From: Bacteriovoracaceae bacterium
Lineage (GTDB): Bacteria; Bdellovibrionota; UBA1018
DNA: 32,277 nucleotides
Direction: 5' to 3'
Assembly: GCA_947447665.1 (NCBI GenBank)
Contig: CANFJX010000009.1
Location: 84,301 to 116,577 of the forward strand
A program made the translations under genes and the position numbers. The notes under the pieces are model-generated. The model searched no databases. It saw only the letters and a program-made list of their open reading frames with translations, and was not told the origin of the DNA. Below are positions 1 to 9,065 of this stretch, piece by piece (the first letter of the stretch is position 1; each line of letters starts with the position of its first letter).

Positions 1-723
1 CAACTTCGGGGGGTAAATGATCCCTGGGAGCTTGCTCAGGCGCGTCAAATTTTCAATGAAAACTGTATAAAAAACTGGGCCGTTCAGGGAGTACAATTTC
101 TTAACCCTGGATCGGTCCGGATTGAGTGTTTGGTTACTCTCGGATCTGAGGTCGTAATTGACTCGGGCGTTGTATTGCAAGGACGGACTCAGATTGGGGA
201 CCGGTGTAAAATCGGACCTCACTCCGTTTTGAAAGATGTTACGGTCTTGTCCGATGCGATGATTCGCGCAGGAACAGTGGCCGAAGAGTCCGTAGTAGGT
301 TCCTTTGCTCAGGTAGGGCCCAATGCTCACCTGAGGCCTGGTACCGAAATCGGTCCACACGCAAAAATTGGTAATTTTGTCGAACTCAAGAAGACTCGAG
401 TCGGCGAGTCAACGAGTATTGCACATTTATCCTACCTCGGAGATGCTGAGGTAGGTGCTCGCGTCAATATTGGGTGTGGTTTTGTGACTTGCAACTTTGA
501 CGGGCGGGTCATCGATGGGCAGCGAAAGCATCGAACCGTTATTGAAGATGACGTTTTTTTAGGAAGCGCATGCCAGGTGGTAGCTCCCCTCAGAGTTGGT
601 CGAGGAGCTTACGTGGCTTCGGGCTCAACTCTGACTGAAGATGTGGAGGCCGGATCTTTGGCGATTGCGCGGGCGAGGCAGGTCAATAAGTTAGACTATG
701 CCAAAAAGTTACGGAAGAAGTGA
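1..723 (+). CDS. glmU: GlmU, C-terminal part (glucosamine-1-phosphate acetyltransferase), 5' end outside window
   Basis: The reading frame is open from base 1 to the TGA at 721-723, so this is the last 240 codons of a longer gene. It makes UDP-GlcNAc for peptidoglycan and LPS: the C-terminal half acetylates GlcN-1-P and the missing N-terminal half is the uridylyltransferase. The visible part is a left-handed beta-helix of hexapeptide repeats. Family motifs seen are VND near the start (end of the pyrophosphorylase domain), RPGTEIG, GNFVELKK, HLSYLGDAEVG (with the catalytic His) and CNFDG. Two details differ from the common form: NIGCGFVTC stands where NIGAGTITC is usual, and about five extra residues lie between NFDG and the KHRT segment. 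glmS follows after 6 bp, so the two steps of the pathway are co-transcribed. Confidence 0.95.
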   Translation, partial: QLRGVNDPWELAQARQIFNENCIKNWAVQGVQFLNPGSVRIECLVTLGSEVVIDSGVVLQGRTQIGDRCKIGPHSVLKDVTVLSDAMIRAGTVAEESVVGSFAQVGPNAHLRPGTEIGPHAKIGNFVELKKTRVGESTSIAHLSYLGDAEVGARVNIGCGFVTCNFDGRVIDGQRKHRTVIEDDVFLGSACQVVAPLRVGRGAYVASGSTLTEDVEAGSLAIARARQVNKLDYAKKLRKK

Positions 724-729
724 GGATTT

Positions 730-2619
730 ATGTGCGGAATCATGGGTTACGTTGGGAGTCGGTCGGCGCCGAAAGTACTTTTAGATGGATTGAGGCGCCT
801 TGAGTATCGGGGATATGATTCTGCAGGAATCGCACTTTTACTAGGACAAACCATTGATATTCAAAAATCTGAAGGCAGGCTCGACAATGTAGAGAAGCTC
901 GTTCAAAGTGATCCGAGGCGGCTCGAAAACGCAACTTGCGGTATCGGACATACTCGGTGGGCAACTCACGGGAAGCCCACGACTCAAAACGCGCACCCTC
1001 ACCAAACAGGGCATATAGTGTTGGTTCACAATGGGATCATAGAAAATTATATCGAAATTAAAAAAGGGGTCATGGCCAGAGGCCATATCCCGCGATCCGA
1101 GACGGATAGTGAGCTTTTTGGCTTTCTCGTTCTTGAAGCAATGGAGGAAGGACTAAGTTTGGAGCGAGCTGTGCGGGAGAGCTTCTCGAAAATTCGGGGT
1201 CAGTGCAGCATGGTTGTGATGTCAGAGAGAGAACCGGGAGTGGTGGTAGGTGTGCGCAACGGATCACCCTTGGTCATCGCTACTGATCCGCTGGGAGGAG
1301 CTCTCTTTGCGAGTGATTCACAGCCTCTTTTGCAGTTTACTCGAGATGTCATCTTTTTGGAGCACGGAGACGTGGCGATCGCTACTGCTCACGACTTAAA
1401 AATTATCGATCTAAAAACTGGAGCGCTCGTATCTAGGGAGACCACCCATTTAGAGTGGTCAGTAGAGCAGATCGATAAGGCCGGATTCGCTCACTATATG
1501 CTCAAGGAAATTTATGAGCAGCCTGGGGCTCTCGTTGATACTCTGAATGGCTTGCTGGATCGGACAGGTTCGGAGCCCTTCACATTGGCTGAGCAGCCTG
1601 GAGTAGAAGTTCTTCGTAATGCCAAGGAATTGGTTTTGCTTGCCTGCGGAACTTCATGGCATGCGGCCCTGCTTGGAAAGTATTGGTTGGAGTCTTGGGC
1701 AAAGATCCCCGTGAGTGTGGATCTTGCCAGTGAATTTCGCTACCGTAACCCGGTGATTCGACCAGGGACCGTGGTAGTAGGGATTTCTCAATCAGGAGAA
1801 ACGGCTGACACTTTGGCAGTTTTGCGAGAATTGAGGGCGCGAAAGATTCCTTGCCTCGGTATCTCGAACGTTCGCCGCAGTAGTATTTCTCGAGACGCCG
1901 ACGCTGTTTTTTATACCTCGGCTGGTCCAGAAATTGGAGTGGCAGCAACCAAAACTTTTGTGTCCCAACTTTTGACGCTACTCTTATTTGCGGGTTTTTT
2001 AAGTCGAGAGAGGAAAACTCTTTCTGTTTCTGAGCTGAGTCGATTGTTCGAAGATGTTGTGAGGCTCCCACACGTAATTTCTGATGGATTAGAGCAAAAT
2101 TCAGAAATGATAAAGGCAATTGATGCCACGGTTAATTCGCTGACTCTCAGTTCAAAGGTATTTGCCGGGGTCAAAGGCTTCTTCTTTATGGGGCGTGGGC
2201 ATTCATTTCCGATTGCACTTGAGGGGGCTCTGAAGTTGAAAGAGATTGCATATGATCACGCCGAGGGCTACGCAGCCGGTGAGCTCAAACATGGGCCGAT
2301 TGCCATGCTTGACCCTGAAATGGTCGTGGTTGTTCTAGCGCCGAAAGATTCATGGCGGGAAAAAACAGGATCGAATCTCGAAGAGGTGAAAGCCCGCGGC
2401 GCCAAAGTAGTCGGAGTCGGAGACGCCGAAGACCATCAGCTGAGTCAGCTTTGTGATTACTGGATTCCTTTGCCTCTAGAAAGTCGAAAGATTGATCCTG
2501 ATTTGTTGCCCTTTGCTCTCTCACCTGTGGTTCAACTTCTGAGTTATCGGCGAGCAGTGCTCAAGGGGACGGATGTGGATAAACCCAGAAACCTAGCCAA
2601 GAGCGTAACGGTAGAATAA
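730..2619 (+). CDS. glmS: GlmS, glutamine--fructose-6-phosphate aminotransferase (isomerizing)
   Basis: This enzyme converts fructose-6-P and glutamine to glucosamine-6-P, the entry step to UDP-GlcNAc, in the cytoplasm. The 629-residue length is slightly above the usual ~610. The N-terminus MCGIMGYVG supplies Cys2, the nucleophile of the class II glutaminase domain, and HTRWATHGKP and HNGIIENY complete that domain. Two SIS sugar-isomerase domains follow, marked by ACGTSWHAAL, ISQSGETADT and GRGHSFPIALEGALKLKE. The C-terminus LAKSVTVE is the canonical ending. A GAGG ribosome site lies just upstream of the ATG. No glmS ribozyme can fit in the 6 bp to glmU, so control is likely at the operon or enzyme level. 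Confidence 0.97.
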   Translation: MCGIMGYVGSRSAPKVLLDGLRRLEYRGYDSAGIALLLGQTIDIQKSEGRLDNVEKLVQSDPRRLENATCGIGHTRWATHGKPTTQNAHPHQTGHIVLVHNGIIENYIEIKKGVMARGHIPRSETDSELFGFLVLEAMEEGLSLERAVRESFSKIRGQCSMVVMSEREPGVVVGVRNGSPLVIATDPLGGALFASDSQPLLQFTRDVIFLEHGDVAIATAHDLKIIDLKTGALVSRETTHLEWSVEQIDKAGFAHYMLKEIYEQPGALVDTLNGLLDRTGSEPFTLAEQPGVEVLRNAKELVLLACGTSWHAALLGKYWLESWAKIPVSVDLASEFRYRNPVIRPGTVVVGISQSGETADTLAVLRELRARKIPCLGISNVRRSSISRDADAVFYTSAGPEIGVAATKTFVSQLLTLLLFAGFLSRERKTLSVSELSRLFEDVVRLPHVISDGLEQNSEMIKAIDATVNSLTLSSKVFAGVKGFFFMGRGHSFPIALEGALKLKEIAYDHAEGYAAGELKHGPIAMLDPEMVVVVLAPKDSWREKTGSNLEEVKARGAKVVGVGDAEDHQLSQLCDYWIPLPLESRKIDPDLLPFALSPVVQLLSYRRAVLKGTDVDKPRNLAKSVTVE

Positions 2620-4304
2620 TGTTTCAAGGCATTGGAATTGGAGTTATCGCTGCTGCTTTGGTGAGTTTGCCTCAGATTCTGCGACTCTACTTGCCAAGTT
2701 CGTGGAACTACGTTCCTGGATTGGTTTTGTTTGTGGGGGTCATAGCTGTGATCCTTCAGCGTTGGGTTTTGGATCGCGGGCCTCGAGACTCGCAGTACCA
2801 TGGTCTGGCCGATTTATTAATTTTCGTTCACAAGCCCATGGCGCAAGGGACTCCTCTGAGTTGGGTTGCTCACGGTTTTGTCTCGTTTTTACTTGCGATG
2901 GCCGGCGGCTTGGCTGGCCCAGAGGGGGCTGCCATCGAATGGATGCAGGCCATTCAGATGCGGTTGGACTCGTTTTCGGTGAAATGGTTTGAGCAAAAAA
3001 GACGAACTCACGTTGCCTCTATTTTGGCAGCGGCTGTGGCAGCGGCATTCGGAGCTCCGTTTGCTGGTCTGTTACTGACTTTTGAATTGGGCGTGGGTGG
3101 ACGCAGTTTGACCGCTACCATGAGCGCGCTGACAGCCTTTCTTGGGTCGCGTTGGCTGATCTATCAGTTTTCCTTGCCTCACGTTGAACTTCACAGTGTT
3201 TTACCTCATTTTAATTTCTTAGATTGGAAAAACTGGGTGGGGCTCCTTTTGGTGGGAGTTTTGGGCGGAGTGGTAGGGTCCTTGCTGGTTTTGATGACCC
3301 GCTATACTCAGGAGAGTTTATCCACACTTTTTAAGTCAGTCACTTGGATCAAGATTTTCGTGGGAGCAGTGCTTCTGTTTTTTGTGCGTTGGGTGAGCGT
3401 ACAGTACAGTTTGCCGCCTGAGTTTTTGATGGAGCAAGCCCTCTGGAGCAAGTTCAATTCTCATCAATTGATTTTGATCTTTTTCAGTCAGTTTCTCACG
3501 TTTTCTCTCCTTGTGGGAGCTCTGGGGACGATGGGTTGGATCTGGCCTGCCGTGAGCCTCGGCGCCGTGATGGGGTGTGCCGCATTTCAATTCATGCCTC
3601 AAGAGATTTTGAATCTGACTCCCGTAGCGGGTTTAGCCGGGGCAGTTGCTCTTTGGGCTGTTTTGCTCAACGCCCCTCTGTCAGGGGTGGTTCTTGCCTT
3701 TGAGCTTACTCAGGATTTTCAATGGCTCTTGCCCGTCTGGATGATCGCGCTTTTGGGGATTCGAATTCGAGGCGCTTTGGGAGTAAAACCACTTTTGGAG
3801 TACGATTTAATGAGTCGGGGACATGCGCTTTATCTCGGACGCTCCTCGAACGTCCTAAGCTTGCTTTCCGTTAAGGATGCCATGGTAACGGATTATGCTT
3901 GGGTTTACGAACATGAGAGTCAAGCAGAGGTCCATGCTCGTGCCGCTCAGTCGCCTTATCCGTTCTTGCCAGTGGTGAGCAGGGAAGGACAGTTTCGGGG
4001 GCTCCTGACTTCTGACTTGATCCAGTTTGAGACCCCTCATGGAATCGAAGAGGTAGGCTCCAAGAGGCAGTTCCTCGAGGCTAAGGATCTGGTTTACCGC
4101 TATGGAGTCAAGATCCCTGCGGCACAGCTGACTGACTCGTTAAAGGCCGTAGTACATTGGTTTGATGAGTTCCCTTGTCTTCCGGTGCTAGGGGCTGATC
4201 AGAAGTTGCTTGGTTTGCTTCTTGCGTCTCATGTTCGATTAGCTTACGAGCGCGAAGTGGGTAGAAGATCATTCGAATTTGTGACAAAAGAGAAAAATGA
4301 ATGA
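2619..4304 (+). CDS. Divergent CLC-family chloride channel with C-terminal CBS pair
   Basis: This is an integral membrane protein of 561 residues with about ten hydrophobic segments over residues 5-400. Two CBS domains follow (about 418-475 and 485-550), which usually bind adenine nucleotides. CLC marks are GGLAGPEGA (residues 96-104, with the gating Glu at E102), FGAPFAGLLLTFEL (144-157), MGWIWPAVSLGA (305-316) and NAPLSGVVLAFELT near residue 350. Several signatures are altered: the usual GSGIP is not found (HGLADLL occupies that region), GREGP is GPEGA, and GGIFAP is MGWIWP. The residue matching the internal proton glutamate (E203 of E. coli ClcA) is Leu157, so a passive anion channel is more likely than a Cl-/H+ antiporter; this is inference. 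The ATG shares its A with the glmS stop (TAATG), indicating translational coupling. Confidence 0.85.
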   Translation: MFQGIGIGVIAAALVSLPQILRLYLPSSWNYVPGLVLFVGVIAVILQRWVLDRGPRDSQYHGLADLLIFVHKPMAQGTPLSWVAHGFVSFLLAMAGGLAGPEGAAIEWMQAIQMRLDSFSVKWFEQKRRTHVASILAAAVAAAFGAPFAGLLLTFELGVGGRSLTATMSALTAFLGSRWLIYQFSLPHVELHSVLPHFNFLDWKNWVGLLLVGVLGGVVGSLLVLMTRYTQESLSTLFKSVTWIKIFVGAVLLFFVRWVSVQYSLPPEFLMEQALWSKFNSHQLILIFFSQFLTFSLLVGALGTMGWIWPAVSLGAVMGCAAFQFMPQEILNLTPVAGLAGAVALWAVLLNAPLSGVVLAFELTQDFQWLLPVWMIALLGIRIRGALGVKPLLEYDLMSRGHALYLGRSSNVLSLLSVKDAMVTDYAWVYEHESQAEVHARAAQSPYPFLPVVSREGQFRGLLTSDLIQFETPHGIEEVGSKRQFLEAKDLVYRYGVKIPAAQLTDSLKAVVHWFDEFPCLPVLGADQKLLGLLLASHVRLAYEREVGRRSFEFVTKEKNE

Positions 4305-6582
4305 TTTCGCAAATACCTGGGCACCCCCTCTCCAACCTACGCCGTTAGCGGCACAGCTCAACGATCGGCAGCGTGAGGCTGTCCTTCATACCGAAGGTCC
4401 TCTCATTGTATTAGCGGGTGCAGGTTCGGGCAAAACCAAGATGCTGACCTCTCGTATTGCCTATCTCATCGAGGCGATGAAAGTTCCAGCCTATCAAGTC
4501 CTTGCAGTGACTTTTACGAATAAGGCAGCAGCTGAGATGCGAGAGCGAGTGGAGAAGAATCTCTTGGCGTCGGGAAGCGGCCACTTGGGGCAACCCGAAA
4601 TCGGAACCTTTCACTCGGTTTGTGTGCGCTTGCTTAGACGAGAGCTGGGGAGAACGCCGTTTACCCAGCCCTTCACGATTTACGATGATTCTGACCAGCT
4701 CAGCCTCATTAAAGCTGCTATGTCTGCCCTTCAGATCGATGATAAATCGTTCAACCCTAAAGCGGTTCAAGGGGCGATCAATCGTGCTAAGTGTGATGCG
4801 GTAGAGCCCGCCGAAGCTAGGGCTGCTGCTACAGATGTTTTTGCGCGGCAGGCTGCTCGTGTTTATGAGGAGTATCAAAAATCTCTTTTTGCTAATCAGG
4901 CTCTCGATTTCGGCGAAATCATTTGTATGACCTATCGGCTTTTGCGAGATCATGCAGACATCCGAGAAAAATATCAGCGGCGGTTTCGGTATATCCACGT
5001 TGATGAATATCAAGACACCAATCGGGCTCAGTATCTACTTTTGTCGATTCTGGCAGCAAAAAGTTTGGGGGGGCACGAGAATATCTGCGTCGTGGGCGAT
5101 GAGGATCAATCGATTTATAAATGGCGTGGAGCAGATATTCGAAATATTCTCGACTTTGAGAGGGAATATCCAGGCTGCCATGTGGTGAAGCTGGAACAAA
5201 ACTATCGCTCGACCAAAACGATTCTTGCTGCTGCTGGGAGTGTGATCCGAAATAATTTAGCTAGAAAAGAAAAGACGCTCTGGACCGAGAATGAGGAAGG
5301 GCGAAAAATCATTCGAGCGCAGCTTGCCGACGAGCGAGCCGAAGCCGAAATGGTCGTGGCCGAAATTAAGCAGCTTTTGGCAGGGAATGATCGATCTTAT
5401 AGTGATTTTGCAATTTTTTATCGTACCAACGCTCAGAGTCGTCAGTTTGAAGATGTTTTGCGGCGGGAGAAGGTGCCTTACCAAGTGGTCGGTGGGTTGA
5501 GATTCTACGATAGGAAAGAAATCAAAGATATTCTCTGTTATCTCAAATGCATCGTCAATCCATCGGACTCCATTAGCTTAAAACGGATTTTGAATGTCCC
5601 AGGACGAGGCATTGGCAAGACCACTCTAGAGAAGCTGGATCAGTTTTACATCGATTCGAATCGGACGGGCTCAATCACTTTCTGGGATGTTCTACAAAGA
5701 GCTGCTTTGGACCCGAGTTTGACTTCCTCCGGTACGGCCAAAAAGATTTCTGGTTTTGTTCAATTGCTCAAAAAATTCATGGCAGATCAGCCGAAGCTCC
5801 TTCTTTCTGAACTTTATCACGAGATTTTGGATGAGATTGGTTATGTGCGAGTGCTTCGCGAAGAGGGGACTGAGGAGTCCTCAGCGCGGATCGAGAACTT
5901 GGAAGAATTTGATACGATTCTTCAAGAGTTTGAGGAGGATCACTTAGAAAATCTTACGGAGGAGCAAAAAGGCCAGAAAAAGTTGGAACTCCTGAGTCTT
6001 TTCATCGAGCAGTCGACTCTTTCCTCAGATATCGATCAACTGGAGGCTTCGGCGAGTTCAGTGAAGCTGATGACTCTTCATTCTTCTAAGGGACTTGAGT
6101 TTCCGGTCGTTTTTTTGGTGGGAATGGAAGACGGTTTATTTCCCTCGGTGAGGAACTGGGGTGAGGCTACCGATGAAGACATCGAAGAAGAACGCCGCTT
6201 GTGCTACGTCGGGATGACCCGATCTCGTGAGGTTCTCTACCTCATGGGTGTTGTAGTTCGCCGGATTTGGGGTGATGTCAGTTACCAAGAGCCTTCGCGG
6301 TTCTTTCAAGAGATCCCCGAGGAGTATCTTGAGATGAGAGATTTTTCTTATGGTAATCGCGTCCAAGAGTATCGTGTGGGATCGTCGCGGCAGTTTGGCT
6401 ATTCTAAACCGAAGGCAGATCTTACAGGTTGGGTGGGGCGTGAAATGATTCACCCCGAGTATGGTCGAGGAACGGTCATCGCCTCTGAAGGTGGCGGAAC
6501 GGATCAGAAGGTTACTATTTGTTTTAGTCGAGGTTCGGAGAAGAAATTCTTACTCAGATATGTAGCTAGTTTTTTTAGTTAA
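4297..6582 (+). CDS. pcrA: PcrA/UvrD-type 3'-5' DNA helicase
   Basis: This is a superfamily 1A ATP-dependent helicase of DNA repair and of rescuing blocked replication or transcription complexes. The 761 residues carry all main motifs in order: Walker A LAGAGSGKTK (about residues 39-48), FTNKAAAEM, GTFHSVCVRLLR, Walker B DEYQDTNRAQ, GDEDQSIYKWRGA, LEQNYRST, LMTLHSSKGLEF and CYVGMTRSRE. The last 50 residues (GREMIHPEYGRGTV onward) match the C-terminal Tudor-like module of PcrA/UvrD, known to contact RNA polymerase, which favours PcrA/UvrD over Rep. The start overlaps the CLC gene by 8 bp, making this the fourth gene of the glmU operon. The joining of cell-wall and repair genes here looks like operon economy rather than shared function. 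Confidence 0.93.
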   Translation: MNDFANTWAPPLQPTPLAAQLNDRQREAVLHTEGPLIVLAGAGSGKTKMLTSRIAYLIEAMKVPAYQVLAVTFTNKAAAEMRERVEKNLLASGSGHLGQPEIGTFHSVCVRLLRRELGRTPFTQPFTIYDDSDQLSLIKAAMSALQIDDKSFNPKAVQGAINRAKCDAVEPAEARAAATDVFARQAARVYEEYQKSLFANQALDFGEIICMTYRLLRDHADIREKYQRRFRYIHVDEYQDTNRAQYLLLSILAAKSLGGHENICVVGDEDQSIYKWRGADIRNILDFEREYPGCHVVKLEQNYRSTKTILAAAGSVIRNNLARKEKTLWTENEEGRKIIRAQLADERAEAEMVVAEIKQLLAGNDRSYSDFAIFYRTNAQSRQFEDVLRREKVPYQVVGGLRFYDRKEIKDILCYLKCIVNPSDSISLKRILNVPGRGIGKTTLEKLDQFYIDSNRTGSITFWDVLQRAALDPSLTSSGTAKKISGFVQLLKKFMADQPKLLLSELYHEILDEIGYVRVLREEGTEESSARIENLEEFDTILQEFEEDHLENLTEEQKGQKKLELLSLFIEQSTLSSDIDQLEASASSVKLMTLHSSKGLEFPVVFLVGMEDGLFPSVRNWGEATDEDIEEERRLCYVGMTRSREVLYLMGVVVRRIWGDVSYQEPSRFFQEIPEEYLEMRDFSYGNRVQEYRVGSSRQFGYSKPKADLTGWVGREMIHPEYGRGTVIASEGGGTDQKVTICFSRGSEKKFLLRYVASFFS

Positions 6583-6669
6583 TGATTAAAAGTTGCAATG
6601 CTGAGGTTAGAATTGTATCCCGATTGAGTGGGCTTGGCTTTTTTTATTCAGCGACTCGGGGGGTTCTTG

Positions 6670-7164
6670 ATGAAACTTTCTTCTTTGATTGTTTTCTTGT
6701 GTTGGTTTTTTCTTAACTCAGTTCAGGCACAAGCTCTGATGTATCAGCAGGGATGGGTTTGCAGCTCATTTGTAGATCGTCAGCTGAAGCTTATTTCGGG
6801 AGCTCCTCGCATTTATTTGTTCTGCGCAGTTGAGTTCGACGCTGCAAATTCACAGTCTCGGGGTCAATGTGCTTTGAGCCAGACTCCGCCCGGCTATCCG
6901 GCTCCTGCGGGTACGGCTGTTATGTTTTCTCTTGTTCCAGGTGTGGATCAGTACCACCTCGGGGAGGGGCGGGTTCATTTGAGATTCTCCCGGTATATCC
7001 ATCCATTTTGGCATCAAGCTCAGGTCGAGGTCGCGGCGGGGGCAGCTGGTTGTGAATATTCTGAGTCGAGGGTGATTTTAAGTTCTGCCCATGAATCTCA
7101 GGACATCGAGATGCAACTGAGTGGCGCCAGTGCTGTTCAGGTTTGGCAGGTGAAGTCACGTTAG
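6670..7164 (+). CDS. Small secreted protein with four cysteines, unknown function
   Basis: The 164-residue protein starts with MKLSSLIVFLCWFF and has a clear Sec signal peptide, probably cleaved after VQA (near residue 20). The mature part has four cysteines (WVC, LFC, GQC, AGC), an even number that fits two disulfides in the periplasm or outside the cell. The frame is open further upstream to 6628, but the ATG at 6670 is preferred because it begins the signal peptide exactly. A G-rich stretch (CGGGGGG) upstream could serve as a weak ribosome site. It lies alone between the pcrA operon and the gatC operon. I do not recognise the family; the mature part is rich in beta-prone, non-charged sequence. 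Confidence 0.7.
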   Translation: MKLSSLIVFLCWFFLNSVQAQALMYQQGWVCSSFVDRQLKLISGAPRIYLFCAVEFDAANSQSRGQCALSQTPPGYPAPAGTAVMFSLVPGVDQYHLGEGRVHLRFSRYIHPFWHQAQVEVAAGAAGCEYSESRVILSSAHESQDIEMQLSGASAVQVWQVKSR

Positions 7165-7206
7165 TTTGGGTTGAGATCTTTCTCGCTCCCAAATTGCCGG
7201 AATCAT

Positions 7207-7234
7207 TTGCAGTTCGGCTTCTCCCTGATATATG
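7207..7234 (+). promoter_or_regulatory. Sigma-70 type promoter of the gatCAB operon
   Basis: A -35 box TTGCAG (7207-7212), 16 bp spacer and a -10 box TATATG (7229-7234) precede gatC. The expected transcription start is within 1-3 nt of the gatC ATG at 7243, and no Shine-Dalgarno site lies between. This suggests a leaderless mRNA. Confidence 0.5.
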
Positions 7235-7242
7235 CATGACCC

Positions 7243-7542
7243 ATGGTAGACGTAAATGAAGCTCTGACCCGGCAAGTAGCTGCTCTAGCGCGCCTAGAGC
7301 TCTCGGAAAATGAAGTAAAGACGTTCAGCTCGCAGTTGAGTCAAATTATCAAATATGTGGAAAAGTTGCAGGAAGTGGATGTCAAGGGCGTAGAACCGCT
7401 TAGTCACCCCATTGATTTGCCCACGCCGTTGCGGCCGGATGTCGTTTTGGCTTCGCCCACAGATTTGGAGGGTAAGCCTAAGGTTCTCCAGGCAGCTCCT
7501 GAAGTTCTTTATGACGGATTTAAAGTTCCGCCGATTCTCTAG
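7243..7542 (+). CDS. gatC: GatC, Asp/Glu-tRNA amidotransferase subunit C
   Basis: This is the small (99 residues) scaffold subunit of the GatCAB amidotransferase, which wraps around GatA and GatB. It has the family pattern VAALARLELSENE near residues 11-23, SQIIKYVEKLQEVD near the middle and VEPLSHP in the second half. It is the first gene of the operon, and gatA follows after 41 bp. The only in-frame ATG is at 7243, with a -10 box eight bases upstream and no ribosome site. GatCAB is needed where the cell lacks GlnRS and/or AsnRS; the window alone cannot tell which. Confidence 0.95.
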   Translation: MVDVNEALTRQVAALARLELSENEVKTFSSQLSQIIKYVEKLQEVDVKGVEPLSHPIDLPTPLRPDVVLASPTDLEGKPKVLQAAPEVLYDGFKVPPIL

Positions 7543-7583
7543 TCGCCTCCGCGAAATACATCAATTTTTGAGGAATTAAGGTT

Positions 7584-9056
7584 ATGGCAAATTTGAGTTC
7601 ATTTCGTACTGTCCGTGACGTCCACTCCGCTTTTGAGAGCAAGAAAATTTCCCCGGTGGAGTTGACCCAAGATTACCTGAATGCAGCCAAGAAGAGCGAG
7701 ATCGGTGCTTATCTTACGATTTGCGAGGACGTTGCGCTCCAGCAAGCTCGAGCAGCTGAAGCGTTGATCCAGAGGCAGGGGCGAGTTCCCTGTCTTGAAT
7801 ATCCTTTATTGGGAATTCCTTTGGGGATTAAAGACAATCTGAACATGGATGGGGTTAAAACTACTTGCGCCTCAAAAATGTTAGAAAATTACGTAGCGCC
7901 TTATACCGCTACCTGCGTCAGTCGATTACAAAAGTCTGGAGCGGTGACTTTGGGTAAGCTCAATCTGGATGAGTTTGCTATGGGCGGATCTAACGAGAAT
8001 TCAGCCTTTGGTCCAGTTCGCCATCCGACTCATCCTGACCGAGTTCCGGGTGGCTCGAGCGGTGGCTCAGCAGCTGCTGTGAGAGCGAATCTTTGTTTCG
8101 GTTCGCTCGGGAGCGATACGGGCGGGTCGATCCGTTTGCCAGCGAGTTATTGCGGTGTGGTTGGGATGAAGCCTACTTACGGAAGAGTGAGTCGTTTTGG
8201 GCTTGTGGCTTTTGCCTCGTCCTTGGATCAAGTGGGGCCGTTCGCGCAAACGGTGGAAGACGCTGCCCTCCTCATGGATGTGATGTCAGGGTATGACCCG
8301 CTGGATTCCACATCGATCCCGCAAGAAAAGATGAACACCTATGCCGCGACACAGACTGCGCCTGAGTGGTCCCAGATCCGTATTGGTGTGCCGAAAGAGT
8401 ATTTCGTAGGTGGTCTAACCCCCGCCGTGGAGCAATCGATTCAAGCTTCCTTAAAGTGGTTTGAAAAGCAGGGCGCCCAACTCGTCCCGATTTCGCTGCC
8501 GCATACCGAGTATGCTGTCTCGGTTTATTACGTGGTGGCTGTTTCGGAGGCGTCCAGTAATTTGGCGAGGTATGATGGCATTCGGTTCGGTATGAGGCCT
8601 GCCGCATCAGATCAGGCCAAGGATTTGAATGATTTCTATATGAAGTCCAGGTCTCTTTTTGGCCCTGAAGTGAAGCGTAGAATTATTCTTGGTACATTCG
8701 CGCTTTCGAGCGGATATTCTGAAGCCTATTTTCAAAGGGCCTGTCAGGTGAGGCGAAAAATTGTCGGAGATTTCAACGATGCCTTCCAAAAGGTGGACTT
8801 GATTGTGGGGCCTGTTTCTCCGACGACCGCGTTTAAGTTGGGTGAGAAAAGTAGCGATCCCTTGAAAATGTATTTGAACGACATTTTTACGATTCCCGCC
8901 AATTTGGCCGGGCTCCCTGCTTTGAGCGTTCCTTGCGGCATCGATGAGGAAGGTCTCCCGATTGGCTTACATCTTATGGCGGCCCCGTTTCAGGAGGATC
9001 GTCTGGTGTCCGCGGCCCATGCGTTTCAAAATGGCTCTCTGTTTGGAAAGGTCTGA
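7584..9056 (+). CDS. gatA: GatA, Asp/Glu-tRNA amidotransferase subunit A (amidase)
   Basis: This is the glutaminase/amidase subunit, which releases ammonia from glutamine and passes it through a channel to GatB. It is 490 residues, the normal length. The amidase-signature catalytic triad is visible: Lys83 in GIKDNL, Ser158 in PGGSSGGSAAA and Ser182 in GSDTGGSIRLPAS. The spacing of 75 and 24 residues equals that of characterised GatA proteins. The ATG at 7584 has purine-rich ribosome sequence (GAGGAATTAAGG) just upstream. It is the second gene of the gatCAB operon, with gatB 9 bp downstream. Confidence 0.97.
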   Translation: MANLSSFRTVRDVHSAFESKKISPVELTQDYLNAAKKSEIGAYLTICEDVALQQARAAEALIQRQGRVPCLEYPLLGIPLGIKDNLNMDGVKTTCASKMLENYVAPYTATCVSRLQKSGAVTLGKLNLDEFAMGGSNENSAFGPVRHPTHPDRVPGGSSGGSAAAVRANLCFGSLGSDTGGSIRLPASYCGVVGMKPTYGRVSRFGLVAFASSLDQVGPFAQTVEDAALLMDVMSGYDPLDSTSIPQEKMNTYAATQTAPEWSQIRIGVPKEYFVGGLTPAVEQSIQASLKWFEKQGAQLVPISLPHTEYAVSVYYVVAVSEASSNLARYDGIRFGMRPAASDQAKDLNDFYMKSRSLFGPEVKRRIILGTFALSSGYSEAYFQRACQVRRKIVGDFNDAFQKVDLIVGPVSPTTAFKLGEKSSDPLKMYLNDIFTIPANLAGLPALSVPCGIDEEGLPIGLHLMAAPFQEDRLVSAAHAFQNGSLFGKV

Positions 9057-9065
9057 GGTTTAATC

